A DNA stretch of 64,000 nucleotides from Athripsodes cinereus (lineage: Eukaryota > Arthropoda > Insecta > Trichoptera > Leptoceridae), in the NCBI GenBank assembly GCA_947579605.1, contig OX388317.1, positions 20,665,384-20,729,383 on the forward strand. The letters run 5' to 3'. The translations under genes were made by a program, and so were the position numbers. The notes below the pieces were generated by a model. That model was not told where the DNA came from. It saw only the letters and a list, made by a program, of their open reading frames with translations, and did no database searches. Shown here in pieces: positions 32,192 through 41,400 of the stretch; positions within the stretch are counted from its first letter, which is position 1, and each line of letters begins with the position of its first letter.

Positions 32192-32861
32192 TAATGCTTA
32201 CTTATTTTGGTCGCTTGCTGTTATTTATATATATTTGTAATTTACTGAAGGAGCTTATATTGATGGAATATTTTAATGCATTGATAATGAATGTAGTGCA
32301 TACTTGTTGTACTGAAGTTGGACGTTGGTTGGTGTTAAAGTTGAAGCTGATTCAAATCTTAATTTTTAGAGTTTTAAATGGTGGTCATCCTCTCCTTAAC
32401 CCCCCTAACCCTCCCTCCCTAAAACACTTCCTTAATCTGCGCTTGTTCCATTGTCAGAGGTATATTTGGTGTGTTGGTGTGGTTTGTTTGTTTTGTGTGG
32501 AGTTTGTTTTGACCATAACTGTGATTCTGATGTACTTGATGCTATTCTCATTTTGTATGATGCGAGAATGGTTTGGGGTTGTTTGCTGTCTGAGAATTGA
32601 TTTTGTTCTGAATTTGTGCTCTAATTCTCTGATTTTTACCATCATGATGAATGTAACTTTGTGCTGTTTATTGGTTTCTGGTTGTGTCGAGTCGCGCAAA
32701 GCTTTATTGGTCCTCATCATGAATAATAAATATGTGTGTTTTTGTGTGTCGTTTTACTATGTACACTCTATGAAAGCGGATGTCTTACTATATTTGATAT
32801 ATGTTTGTATGTGTGCTTATAACTGTCTTTGTCGCTGTTTAGCAACTTTGGGATCTCTTGA
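32192..32861 (+). other. Inter-ORF region of the LINE
   Basis: This G/T-rich stretch carries a 257-codon open frame (32152-32925) overlapping the end of ORF1. Its product is rich in Cys, Val and Leu with no domain, so I treat it as a chance frame. Jockey-type ORFs usually lie much closer together, so this 670-bp gap is unusual. Confidence 0.5.
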
Positions 32862-35774
32862 TGGTTTGAGTTTGCCAATTATATTTGTGTTATTAACAGT
32901 AGAACTGGCGCGAATGATAAATTAGCTATATATCATCAGAATGTGCGTGGATTACGCACAAAAACGGATGAACTATTTCAGGGTGCTTTGTCCAGTGATT
33001 ACGATATTATTACGTTAACTGAAACTTGGTTGGACTCGGATATAAAAGATGCTGAATTTCTCGATGGTAGGTATGTGGTGCATCGTAGAGATAGAGATTA
33101 TTCATGTTTAAATATGACTCTTGGTGGTGGCGTCCTAATAGCCCTGCGCTCACGGTTTGACGTTGTTCGCCGTAACGAGTGGTGTACTGACTCTGCGTCA
33201 ACTGTGGAAGACCTCTGGATTACCATGAGGCTTAATCATAACACATACATACATGTTTGTTGTGTATACATACCTAACAGGTCGAATCATATTATGAATA
33301 TAGAAAGTTTTATGGAGAAGGTAAGTAAACTAATGGGTGAATTCCCGAATGATCAGTTTCTTATCGTTGGAGACTTTAACTTGCCGAAGATTACATGGAC
33401 GAAGCTCCCCAATCAGAATAAGTGTCAACCGTCCAATCTGAATGACCCAGTTACGTCTCATTTTGTAGATTGCTTGAATGTAAATTTGTTAAATCAATTC
33501 AACTTTGTACAGAACTCATCCTCTAATATACTTGACTTGGTTATATCAAATATTGAAGATATATTTCTAGCGCCAGCAGATGACCCATTTGTTCGAGAGG
33601 ATTCCTTCCATAAATCGCTTATGTTTGATGTAAGGTGTAATAATTTGGATTCTCTGGTACCAGTGACAAGGACAGTGAAGCTCTTCCACAAGGGAGATTA
33701 CGAGAGAATAAATGAAGCATTGATGGACATTGTCTGGGGTGAACGTTTTCAAGGTAAGAGTTGCGAAGAATGTGTCCAAATCCTTTACTCTATACTTGAA
33801 GTTTTGATAGATGAACATATCCCTAAAAGAACCAAGTATGCAGATTCGTGTTCATATCCTCCGTGGTATACGATTCCACTCATAAAGTTAACAAGGGAAA
33901 AATTTAGAGTCTTCAGAAGGTATAAGAGACACGGAAGCCATAATGATTACATTATATTTTCAACTCTGAGGTCAAGGCATAAAACACTTGCGAAAGAATG
34001 TTACAATAATTATCTGAATAACATGAAAAATACTCTTAAGTCTGATCCCAACTCATTGTGGAGCTTCGTTAAATCTAAGAACAAGCAAAACTGCATTCCT
34101 AAGACAATGTTTCTAGATGGAGTTGTGGCTAGCGGTGGGCATGACATATCGAATTTATTCTCTGTTCGTTTCTATGACTGCTTTAATCATGATAGTCAGC
34201 CAACATCGTATATCTCTCCAGCTGATCAAGGTGTTAGAACTCTGAATGATGTTACTGTAAATGCGGATTTGGTATTGAAATATTTATTATCTTTGAACAC
34301 AAAACAATCACCGGGAGTCGATGGTATCCACCCATTGTTTGTGTATAATTGCCGTGAGAACCTCTCTATCCCTTTATCCATTATATTTTGCAGATCATTG
34401 AACGAGGGCTGTTTTCCCAATATGTGGAAAAGCGCACTGATAACACCAATACATAAATCGGGTTCGCAAGATGACGTGACCAACTATAGACCAATATCCA
34501 AGCTTTGTACGTTTGCAAAAATTTTTGAACACCTGGTGCAGGATCAACTATATGCGTCAATAAAGCCATATATCAATGAATCACAGCATGGTTTTGTGCA
34601 GGGTAGGTCTACTTCTACAAACTTAATTCTTTTTACAAGTTATGTTGTGGATGGAATGGAGCGGGGTGGTCAGGTGGATGCCGTATACACGGACTATAGC
34701 AAAGCCTTTGACAAGGTAAACCACTCTATTTTGTTACAGAAGCTTGGGAGCCTGGGAATATGTGGTGATTTGTTTAGATGGTTTTCTTCTTATATTTCAA
34801 ATCGAAGACAGGCAGTTGTTATTGGGGGTCACAGATCAGATTGGAGGGACGTTCCTTCTGGAGTGCCACAGGGCTCTATTTTGGGTCCTACTTTATTTAA
34901 CGTTTATATAAATGACATCAATTCATGTTTTGGTTTTTGTAAATTCATTCTTTATGCAGATGACATGAAGATTTACTCACAGATTCAGTCGATCAATGAC
35001 TGTTTCAGATTTCAGCGTGACCTGGATCGATTGACAGCTTATTGCAAGGCAAATTGTTTATATCTAAATGTTGATAAATGTGTATTGATCCGATTCACTA
35101 GAGGGAAAAATCCTATTAAATTTAATTATGGGCTTGATAACTCTGAACTAAAACTGGTATCTGAGGTAAGAGATCTGGGTGTGACGATTGATGACAAAAT
35201 GACATTTCGTAACCATTATGAGAAAATTATTTCCAAAGCCTCACACATGCTTGGTTTTATCTCCAGGGTGACTAGGCCTCTGAGGAGTTCCGAAGTTGTA
35301 AAGACTCTGTATGTATCATATGTAAGGAGTATTCTTGAATATTGTTCGTCTGTGTGGAGTCCACACTTTGGGCTTCACATAGATAGGATTGAGAGGGTTC
35401 AGCATAGAACTCTTAGAATGCTTAACTTTCTGAGTTTTAAGAGGTTTGACAACTATGGGGAAGCTGAGAGATACCACGGCCTGCAGTCTCTTTCTGGCAG
35501 ACGTAAAATGGCGGATCAGGTATTGTTATACAAAATTATTCATTCGAAAACGGACTGCCCGGATCTGAATGAGTTAGTGCACTACCATGTTCCTAGAACT
35601 GCTGCCCGACATCCTCGGACATTTTACATTACTGCATTTAATACGAGTTGTGCCAGGAATAGTTTTCTTCGCCGTTCCTGTGAGAGCTACAATTGCACAT
35701 TTCAGGGGGTTGATATTTTCGGCTCCACTCTTTCACAGTTTAAGTCTGGTATTAAGTCGGCGGTGATGAGTTGA
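32862..35774 (+). CDS. LINE ORF2: AP-like endonuclease plus reverse transcriptase
   Basis: The enzyme nicks target DNA and copies the element RNA at the nick. The endonuclease runs from YHQNVRGLRTK (about 32925) through LTETWLD (about 33020), GDFNLP (about 33369) and SFHKSL (about 33605). The RT runs from SPGVDGIHP through YRPISKL, QHGF, TDYSKAFDKVNH (about 34689), SGVPQGSILGPTLFN (about 34860) and the catalytic YADD (34953-34964). The C-terminal part has RVTRPLRS..ILEYCSSVWSP and ERVQHRTLRML. The open frame begins after a stop at 32859. The first ATG is at 33114, inside the endonuclease, so the true start is non-AUG, lost, or reached by reinitiation after ORF1. All main catalytic motifs look intact. 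The jockey/CR1 group is assigned by motif memory. Confidence 0.85.
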   Translation, partial: WFEFANYICVINSRTGANDKLAIYHQNVRGLRTKTDELFQGALSSDYDIITLTETWLDSDIKDAEFLDGRYVVHRRDRDYSCLNMTLGGGVLIALRSRFDVVRRNEWCTDSASTVEDLWITMRLNHNTYIHVCCVYIPNRSNHIMNIESFMEKVSKLMGEFPNDQFLIVGDFNLPKITWTKLPNQNKCQPSNLNDPVTSHFVDCLNVNLLNQFNFVQNSSSNILDLVISNIEDIFLAPADDPFVREDSFHKSLMFDVRCNNLDSLVPVTRTVKLFHKGDYERINEALMDIVWGERFQGKSCEECVQILYSILEVLIDEHIPKRTKYADSCSYPPWYTIPLIKLTREKFRVFRRYKRHGSHNDYIIFSTLRSRHKTLAKECYNNYLNNMKNTLKSDPNSLWSFVKSKNKQNCIPKTMFLDGVVASGGHDISNLFSVRFYDCFNHDSQPTSYISPADQGVRTLNDVTVNADLVLKYLLSLNTKQSPGVDGIHPLFVYNCRENLSIPLSIIFCRSLNEGCFPNMWKSALITPIHKSGSQDDVTNYRPISKLCTFAKIFEHLVQDQLYASIKPYINESQHGFVQGRSTSTNLILFTSYVVDGMERGGQVDAVYTDYSKAFDKVNHSILLQKLGSLGICGDLFRWFSSYISNRRQAVVIGGHRSDWRDVPSGVPQGSILGPTLFNVYINDINSCFGFCKFILYADDMKIYSQIQSINDCFRFQRDLDRLTAYCKANCLYLNVDKCVLIRFTRGKNPIKFNYGLDNSELKLVSEVRDLGVTIDDKMTFRNHYEKIISKASHMLGFISRVTRPLRSSEVVKTLYVSYVRSILEYCSSVWSPHFGLHIDRIERVQHRTLRMLNFLSFKRFDNYGEAERYHGLQSLSGRRKMADQVLLYKIIHSKTDCPDLNELVHYHVPRTAARHPRTFYITAFNTSCARNSFLRRSCESYNCTFQGVDIFGSTLSQFKSGIKSAVMS

Positions 35775-36310
35775 TGGTGCAGTTTGGAAACCTTTATCCC
35801 TTCTTTATCCCTTCTTTGGGATGAGTCTCCTATACTTCCCTTTCCTAATGACCATTGTTTTTATTTATATATATATTTTTTTTTGATCTTTGATTATTAT
35901 TTTTATTTTTAGCTGATGTTTTTAGTATTATTTTTATAAACATTGTTTTAATTTTAACTATTTACTTTTATCTGTCACTATTACATATTATTTTTTGGCG
36001 TATTGAATCTTGCGCTTCTTACATTAACGCTTATTATTTTTATCTTATTTTATGGTGACTATGTAATGTATTTTTAGTTCTGTAACTATTTTAAAAATTT
36101 TTTTTCGAATTTTTAAAGTTATTGTTTTGGGTTTTTTATTTTTGGGTTACATAGATGGGTACTTTTAATCTGGGAATCTTAATCATTTACAGTATTTGTA
36201 AACATTTGTGCATTCTGTAATTGGGTTAATACTATACCTAATTGTTTTATACTATATTTATGTAAAAACCTGTAGAAATGCCAATAAAGGAAAAAAAATA
36301 AAAAAAATAA
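35775..36310 (+). other. LINE 3' untranslated region and A-rich tail
   Basis: A T-rich tract with repeated TTTTTATTTTTA patterns ends in CCAATAAAGG then A-rich repeats. AATAAA lies about 20 bp before the tail end. Confidence 0.65.
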
Positions 36311-36533
36311 AGGAGACACCTCTCCTGTATATTTCTATTCAAAGAAGTTTAAATATTCGACTCAGTTTTCAAATAAATTTTCAAGCGATTTTCTCAAACT
36401 TGTTATTTGAATATAAATTACGGGACTTCGCCGATATTCATACATAAATATGTGGGGCGTTATAACGCACTCCTAATATTTTTAACTTAAAAATGATGTG
36501 TTAGGAAACATCTACATCCTACAATAACACTAT
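36311..36533. other. Short AT-rich spacer
   Basis: Nothing recognised. Confidence 0.4.
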
Positions 36534-37230
36534 GGCCAATTCTGAATCATAAAATAGTTTAGTTGCACTAACTAAGTCAACTAAGTGTGAGGAGATGGTT
36601 GAGTCATTATAATTAGTTCTAATTCGTATTCACAGTTTTCCGTACTAATTTAGTTCATTAGTTCATTTTGACACCTTAGTACAACTATAAATTTCGAGTA
36701 TCTATGGATTTCGTATTCAGAATGAAATTTTAGTTGACAGCCGACGACCAAAATAAGTTGGATTTGGCAGAATTTTATTTGCGACTTTTAATGTGCGAAT
36801 ATTATTAGTTGCTGTCATTTTACCGCGGAATATTGCTATATTTTGGAAGTGTTAAGTTGTTTTTTTTCAATTAAAAGTAAAAATTTATATTTTTAGGGCC
36901 CTCGCAACTATTAGCATTTATAAATTGTAAAATTACACCACCACCGACGCAAATACGAACGCCAAAATATATCGGCAAATCTGACATTTCACAATTTTCA
37001 CGCGCGACAACTTTTAAATTGTTGCCAGAAGTGTAAATCGGAACGTGAAAAACATTTTGTATTGCGGTATCACTGACTAATATTAGTTTGTCCCATAGAT
37101 CTTACCGTTTGCACTTGGTGGTTCTCGAGTTTATAATTGTTTATAGTTCATAACTAATGCTGGATACTACATTATAACTAATATTAATCAACTTTTTAGT
37201 TAGTTAGTTCATTAAAATTCAGAATTGGCC
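36534..37230 (+). mobile_element. Terminal-inverted-repeat element, family T copy 2 (empty site)
   Basis: The ends are GGCCAATTCTGAATC and TTCAGAATTGGCC. It is collinear with 3640-4510 but lacks the family-D insertion, reading CGGAATATTGCTATATTTTG straight through at about 36829. It has small indels relative to copy 1 (an extra AAGTCAACT near 36574). No transposase. Confidence 0.8.
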
Positions 37231-37371
37231 CTACTTACTTCTAATAGCTGAAGAACCTACGCTTGTAAGACCTTGACTTCCTAAATATGTAATAGGTTTC
37301 CAAAATTTTTTTGTCTTGAGCAATGGATTACCAGTAATTTTTGACACTTCGCTCCTCTCGACCTAAGTGAT
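37231..37371. other. AT-rich spacer
   Basis: Nothing recognised. Confidence 0.35.
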
Positions 37372-37495
37372 TTTAATATTTATTTATTCAGTCTTTACTA
37401 TACATTGATTACAAACAATCGCAAAATAGGTACACACATTCAAGTTAGATACAATAGCCCTTGGTTTGTTCCACTTAACTGCAGAATACAATTAT
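37372..37495 (-). mobile_element. Family-C repeat, diverged fragment
   Basis: TATTTATTTATTCAGTC then TATACATTGATTACAAAC parallels the left part of the 28.26-kb family-C copy. The GGGCGAGTTT block is not preserved. Confidence 0.4.
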
Positions 37496-38930
37496 TCAGC
37501 ATTTCATCTCCGAACCTGACGACGTAGCCAATTCATTTGGATTTATGCGTGAAAAGAAACAAGATTCGTTAGATAAAATAATATGTACAATTGTACACGC
37601 AATCATTTTTTTATTCATTGTTATCATATATAAAAAAATACGTGACACTTTAAAAAAAAATTATTCGTATTTACATCGCTGAATAGTTTTGTGTTTTTAT
37701 TATTCCACGCATCGGAATTCCAAACAAGTCATTCCTAAATTTATTTTATTTGTTTCCAATTTGTAAAACTACTGCTTTTATTTTATTTCGGTTAATGAAT
37801 TTATTTTCATGTTAACATTCAGAGTGTAGCCGGCGTTTTGTTAAAATTAAACACAATTCGTTTTTTTTGTCAATGTATTTTCGTAAGTTTTTTATTTACA
37901 TTGTTTTATTTCAGTTTAATTAAAAAATATTATTGTTCTCTTCGATTCAATTATTTTAACCGCAATCAAGTAAAAATATTTTTATTTATTTTATTTCTCC
38001 AGCCATTTATAAAATAAAATATTTGTAGAGGACACTTCAAACCCAATGTCGAAAGTCGGACAAATATTAAATCTTCTATTACAAGTTTCGTTTGACGTAC
38101 GAAAATTACTTGAACGGAATTTTCGAAAATCGGGCAAGCAGCGAAACCGCTGGCTAAGTCTTTGAAAGATTTTAAATAATTATTATTATAGAAGTTACTT
38201 TTAGGAAATTTGGGGATAAATGTTTATTTAAAAACAAGTTATATGTTGTAAAATTTGATTTGTCCCTTGAAATTCATCTTTTCTGTAAGTTTTAGAATAT
38301 CCCGAAAAAAGCAGATATTCGAAAAACATTACAAATAAGAGATTTAACATCTTCAATGTCTGATTTTTAATAAGCATGTCGAGGATGACCCATATATTTA
38401 AAAAACTTAGTTTTTCTAGCTGCTCCACATGTGGGAGAATCGCTGATGGCATAGATAGAAGAGAGGTAATGAAATTGTTTTTAAATCAATTCATTATTTT
38501 TTGAAGTTACATTGAAAATATTTTAATAATAAAAGCTACATTGATATATTGAAAATAATTTATTCATTTATTTATTTGCTTCTGGATGTCGAATATCGGC
38601 ATTTCATGTATTGTTAATGTGGCATGCTAAATTTATTGCTCAACCCCTATTCATACTTATGCATATTTACCTTTCTCCCTTTCCCTGAATTCAAGATAGC
38701 AATGCAAACAAAATATTACTTTCGTATTATTGTTCTTTACGTTGCCTCTTTGTCAAGTTAGTGTTTATTTCACGTGAATAATAAATAATAATAACCATAA
38801 TAAATCTTTATTGACTACAAAGTTTTTACAGTAAAACGTTAAGAAAAAATATAAAAGTAATTTAATCAAAAAATTTAAACCAGTGTTCCAACAATAAGCA
38901 TAATATATCACATACATATATTATACCATC
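37496..38930. other. AT-rich spacer, nothing recognised
   Basis: The open frame at 38228-38452 (-) has no recognisable domain. No repeat boundary is evident. Confidence 0.4.
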
Positions 38931-38970
38931 ACAGCATTTCCCACGAGTAGGGTAACCAGCGGACCAATAA
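38931..38970 (-). mobile_element. Family-B 3' end fragment
   Basis: On +: ATACCATCACAGCATTTCCC, ACGAGTAGGGTAACCAGCGG. Only the RTE-like terminus is kept. Confidence 0.65.
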
Positions 38971-39104
38971 AATAAGAAAATCAAATAAAAAATCTTAACT
39001 GTACAAATGACGGATTTATTTCCTGCAGGCAATTTCTTGCAACCAACCAGTTGTATTGGTAGTTTAGACACATGTTTACAATTAAAAACAATATTTACTC
39101 GTAA

Positions 39105-39332
39105 GTGAAACACCATACACGATTTAAAAATATCAACTGTCTAATACGACTCGAAATCTTTTATAAAAAGTCTGAGATGAAAAAGTGTGAAATTATAAGC
39201 TTTGATCCAGAACAAAGTAATTTTGTCGACCTGAAACAAAATTTGGTGACCCTTAACGTTCAGTATCGTGCTTTTCATACATGCGAAAAAGCACCGCATG
39301 ACATGTTTTTTGCACTACATCATATTTTCTAA
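39105..39332 (+). CDS. Unrecognised open frame, doubtful
   Basis: A 75-codon frame starts with ATG and has balanced composition after residue 25 (KKCEIISFDPEQSNFVDLKQ, then NVQYRAFHTCEKAPHDMFF). No family is recognised, no splice signals frame it clearly, and frames of this length arise by chance here. It is kept only because its codon mix looks less AT-driven than other small frames. Confidence 0.13.
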   Translation: MKHHTRFKNINCLIRLEIFYKKSEMKKCEIISFDPEQSNFVDLKQNLVTLNVQYRAFHTCEKAPHDMFFALHHIF

Positions 39333-39885
39333 AAATTATACAAATTATACAGCGGGTTAGAAACCGTATAAATGTTTTCTTCTACACCAAACTGTAAGAA
39401 TCGGTTGCAAGTTATTATAAAGTTTTTCAAACATATTTTGTATGATAAACTTTGATGTGATATCCAATTGTGTCAAAAAATTCATAAGATTACATAAAGT
39501 TGTCCATTACGAAACGTGAATATCTAAAATAATAAAAACAAGTCTTGTCATTTTCATTCCCAGTAATGTAGGTATTTTAATGTATATCGAAATAAGAATA
39601 ATAGTGAGGAAATATTATTTCCAAGTTCCAAATTATATAATTGCTTGTTCATTTGAATATCTAAGTTCAAAACACTCTCCTTAATTACTCGAGTGTCCGT
39701 GTTGTATGTCATTTCTCATTTGTTTACGCCATATTTACTAGAATTTATACCCTCAGTTTTAATCTTCTCTGTACACTGATTGAAAAGATCCAACAAGATC
39801 CGAACCCGTCAAGTACATAAATATATAAAGAAATTTTCGAATTGTGTTTTACTCTATTTAATTTTATTTCTTTGACGTGCTTCAG
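39333..39885. other. AT-rich spacer, nothing recognised
   Basis: No repeat or coding signal. Confidence 0.4.
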
Positions 39886-40115
39886 CAATATTTTAAATAA
39901 TTACTAATTTATTTTGATATGCCGTAATTGAGTCATTATATAGACCTTTTTTTATTAATTATTATTTTTTTGTTTTATATTAATCTTGACTCATAAATTT
40001 GCAATGTTGATTGTGTATGATTGTTTTTATTGTGGCTGTCTGTCATACTTTTTTTGTATAACATGTAAGAGGCTCACGCCGTATGTGATCTTAAATAAAC
40101 AAATCAATAAATGTA
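39886..40115 (+). mobile_element. Family-D LINE 3' end
   Basis: A T-rich tract ends TATAACATGTAAGAGGCTCA, CGCCGTATG, then TTAAATAAACAAATCAATAA. The terminal block matches 8.6 and 59.4 kb. Confidence 0.6.
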
Positions 40116-40189
40116 TTTATGTACAATATCACTTAGCAGATACCTCATCTACACACATTTACGCATCTACACACCCAACCAACACATTG

Positions 40190-40260
40190 TGCAAACTTCC
40201 TTTATTTATAAAAATCACGGAAGGTGACCCGATGCTTACAAATCGGCTTAGGTTGTAGCG
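40190..40260 (+). repeat. Family-G repeat, copy 2
   Basis: TGTGCAAACTTCCTTTATTT then GATGCTTACAAATCGGCTTA matches 22095-22165. Confidence 0.5.
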
Positions 40261-40886
40261 TTATGAGTCTTATCTCAAAAACATTTATAACCTAAGCTTT
40301 TGCTAAAATAGATACGACGTTCTTCTATGTACATACTTATGAAAATGCTGATTTAGGGTGTTAGATTTTAATCCAAATATTTAGTAAAAAAAATTGGGGA
40401 GGTTCTATTTTTTCTTTTAATTTCTTTGTAATCTACCTTGGAAGAAAACTTCCATTATCTTTTAAGCTCCGTAATTATTCGGTCAATTAAAAATGAATTA
40501 AAAAGGAAATTGGCGGGGAAATAATAATAATTTTCTATAATGGATAATGGAAAAAATCCTATTAATAATTTATGTAGTAATATTAATGGCTTTAAACTAG
40601 GAATGACACCCTTGAAGATATTTTTTTAAACAAATGTACCAAATTATTGATAAGTTATATTCTTTTATATTCTTATTTTGAGATTTTTATTTAAAATACT
40701 GAAATAAATATTTATAGTTGAAACCTTCCAAATCCTCTCTTGGAGGTATAAAAACAGGCGTCATTCATTCAGTTTAGCGAATTTTGCAATCATGGAGTCC
40801 AGCACCAATGTCGTTATCATAAGAAAATTGCTCTGTAAAATGTTTTAAAAACTTGTATACCAAACCAATAATAAATTTAATACTTA
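40261..40886. other. AT-rich spacer, nothing recognised
   Basis: No repeat or coding signal. Confidence 0.4.
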
Positions 40887-41310
40887 TATACCATCACGGC
40901 ATTTCCCATAATTGGGATAGCCAGCGGACTAACTGCATTAAAATTTAATGTTTAATTTAATTAACATGCAAGTTATCCTCTTCGTGCCAATAATGCCTTG
41001 ATGTGGTTGGTAGCCTGATGCTAGTCTCGGACTTTCAATCGAAACCGCTACCGTTTACTCCATCTTCACAACACAAGAATATTGCTTATTCTGAGGATAT
41101 CCGGGGTGTACTTGGTTTAATTTTAAATCCAGATTCATCTATAAAAAATGCAAGAGATTCAGGATCGATGGCATATCTTATGATGATCTGAGATGATAAA
41201 TGTCTAATTAGTGATGTTTTATGAACACCTGCCTTTCATTAGTTTACTGGAAAACAAAAAAGTGGGATGCCTACACTTTACCGAGGACCCCACTCTAGGC
41301 TAGGACCGTC
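40887..41310 (-). mobile_element. Family-B repeat, long form
   Basis: On +: ATACCATCACGGCATTTCCC, ATAATTGGGATAGCCAGCGG, ACATGCAAGTTATCCTCTTC. It extends past GAACACCTGCCTTTC to a GC-richer head complement (ACCGAGGACCCCACTCTAGG) near 41280, as in the + copies at 11.2 and 12.0 kb. A tRNA-like scrap (GGTAGCCTGATGCTAGTCTC at about 41010) lies inside. Confidence 0.6.
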
Positions 41311-41400
41311 ATTTCCCCCATTACGGAGATTTCAGATACGAGTATTTGTATTTTAACTATTTATCAATAAAGTTATATTTATAAATTAAATTTTTTATAG

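Larger units (their letters stand above)
31172..36310 (+). mobile_element. Jockey/CR1-type LINE, nearly complete, 5' truncated
   Basis: A single + strand element: ORF1 31172-32191, a roughly 670-bp gap, ORF2 32862-35774, a 3' untranslated region of about 0.5 kb, and an A-rich end (AATAAAGGAAAAAAAATAAA) at about 36281-36310. The ORFs are free of internal stops, which suggests a young insertion. The 5' end is missing because the first zinc-binding pair of the ORF1 PHD finger is absent. Confidence 0.85.

Noticed and set aside
32152..32925. 257-codon open frame between LINE ORF1 and ORF2
   Set aside because: It overlaps the end of ORF1 in another frame, its product is Cys/Val/Leu-rich with no domain, and the DNA is G/T-biased, which removes stops by composition.
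30447..36316. GAGACACCT near 30449 and 36312 as a target duplication of the big LINE
   Set aside because: It would place 700 bp of unrelated DNA, including the candidate exon, inside the element, while ORF1 appears truncated near 31.18 kb. A 9-bp match over this span can be chance.
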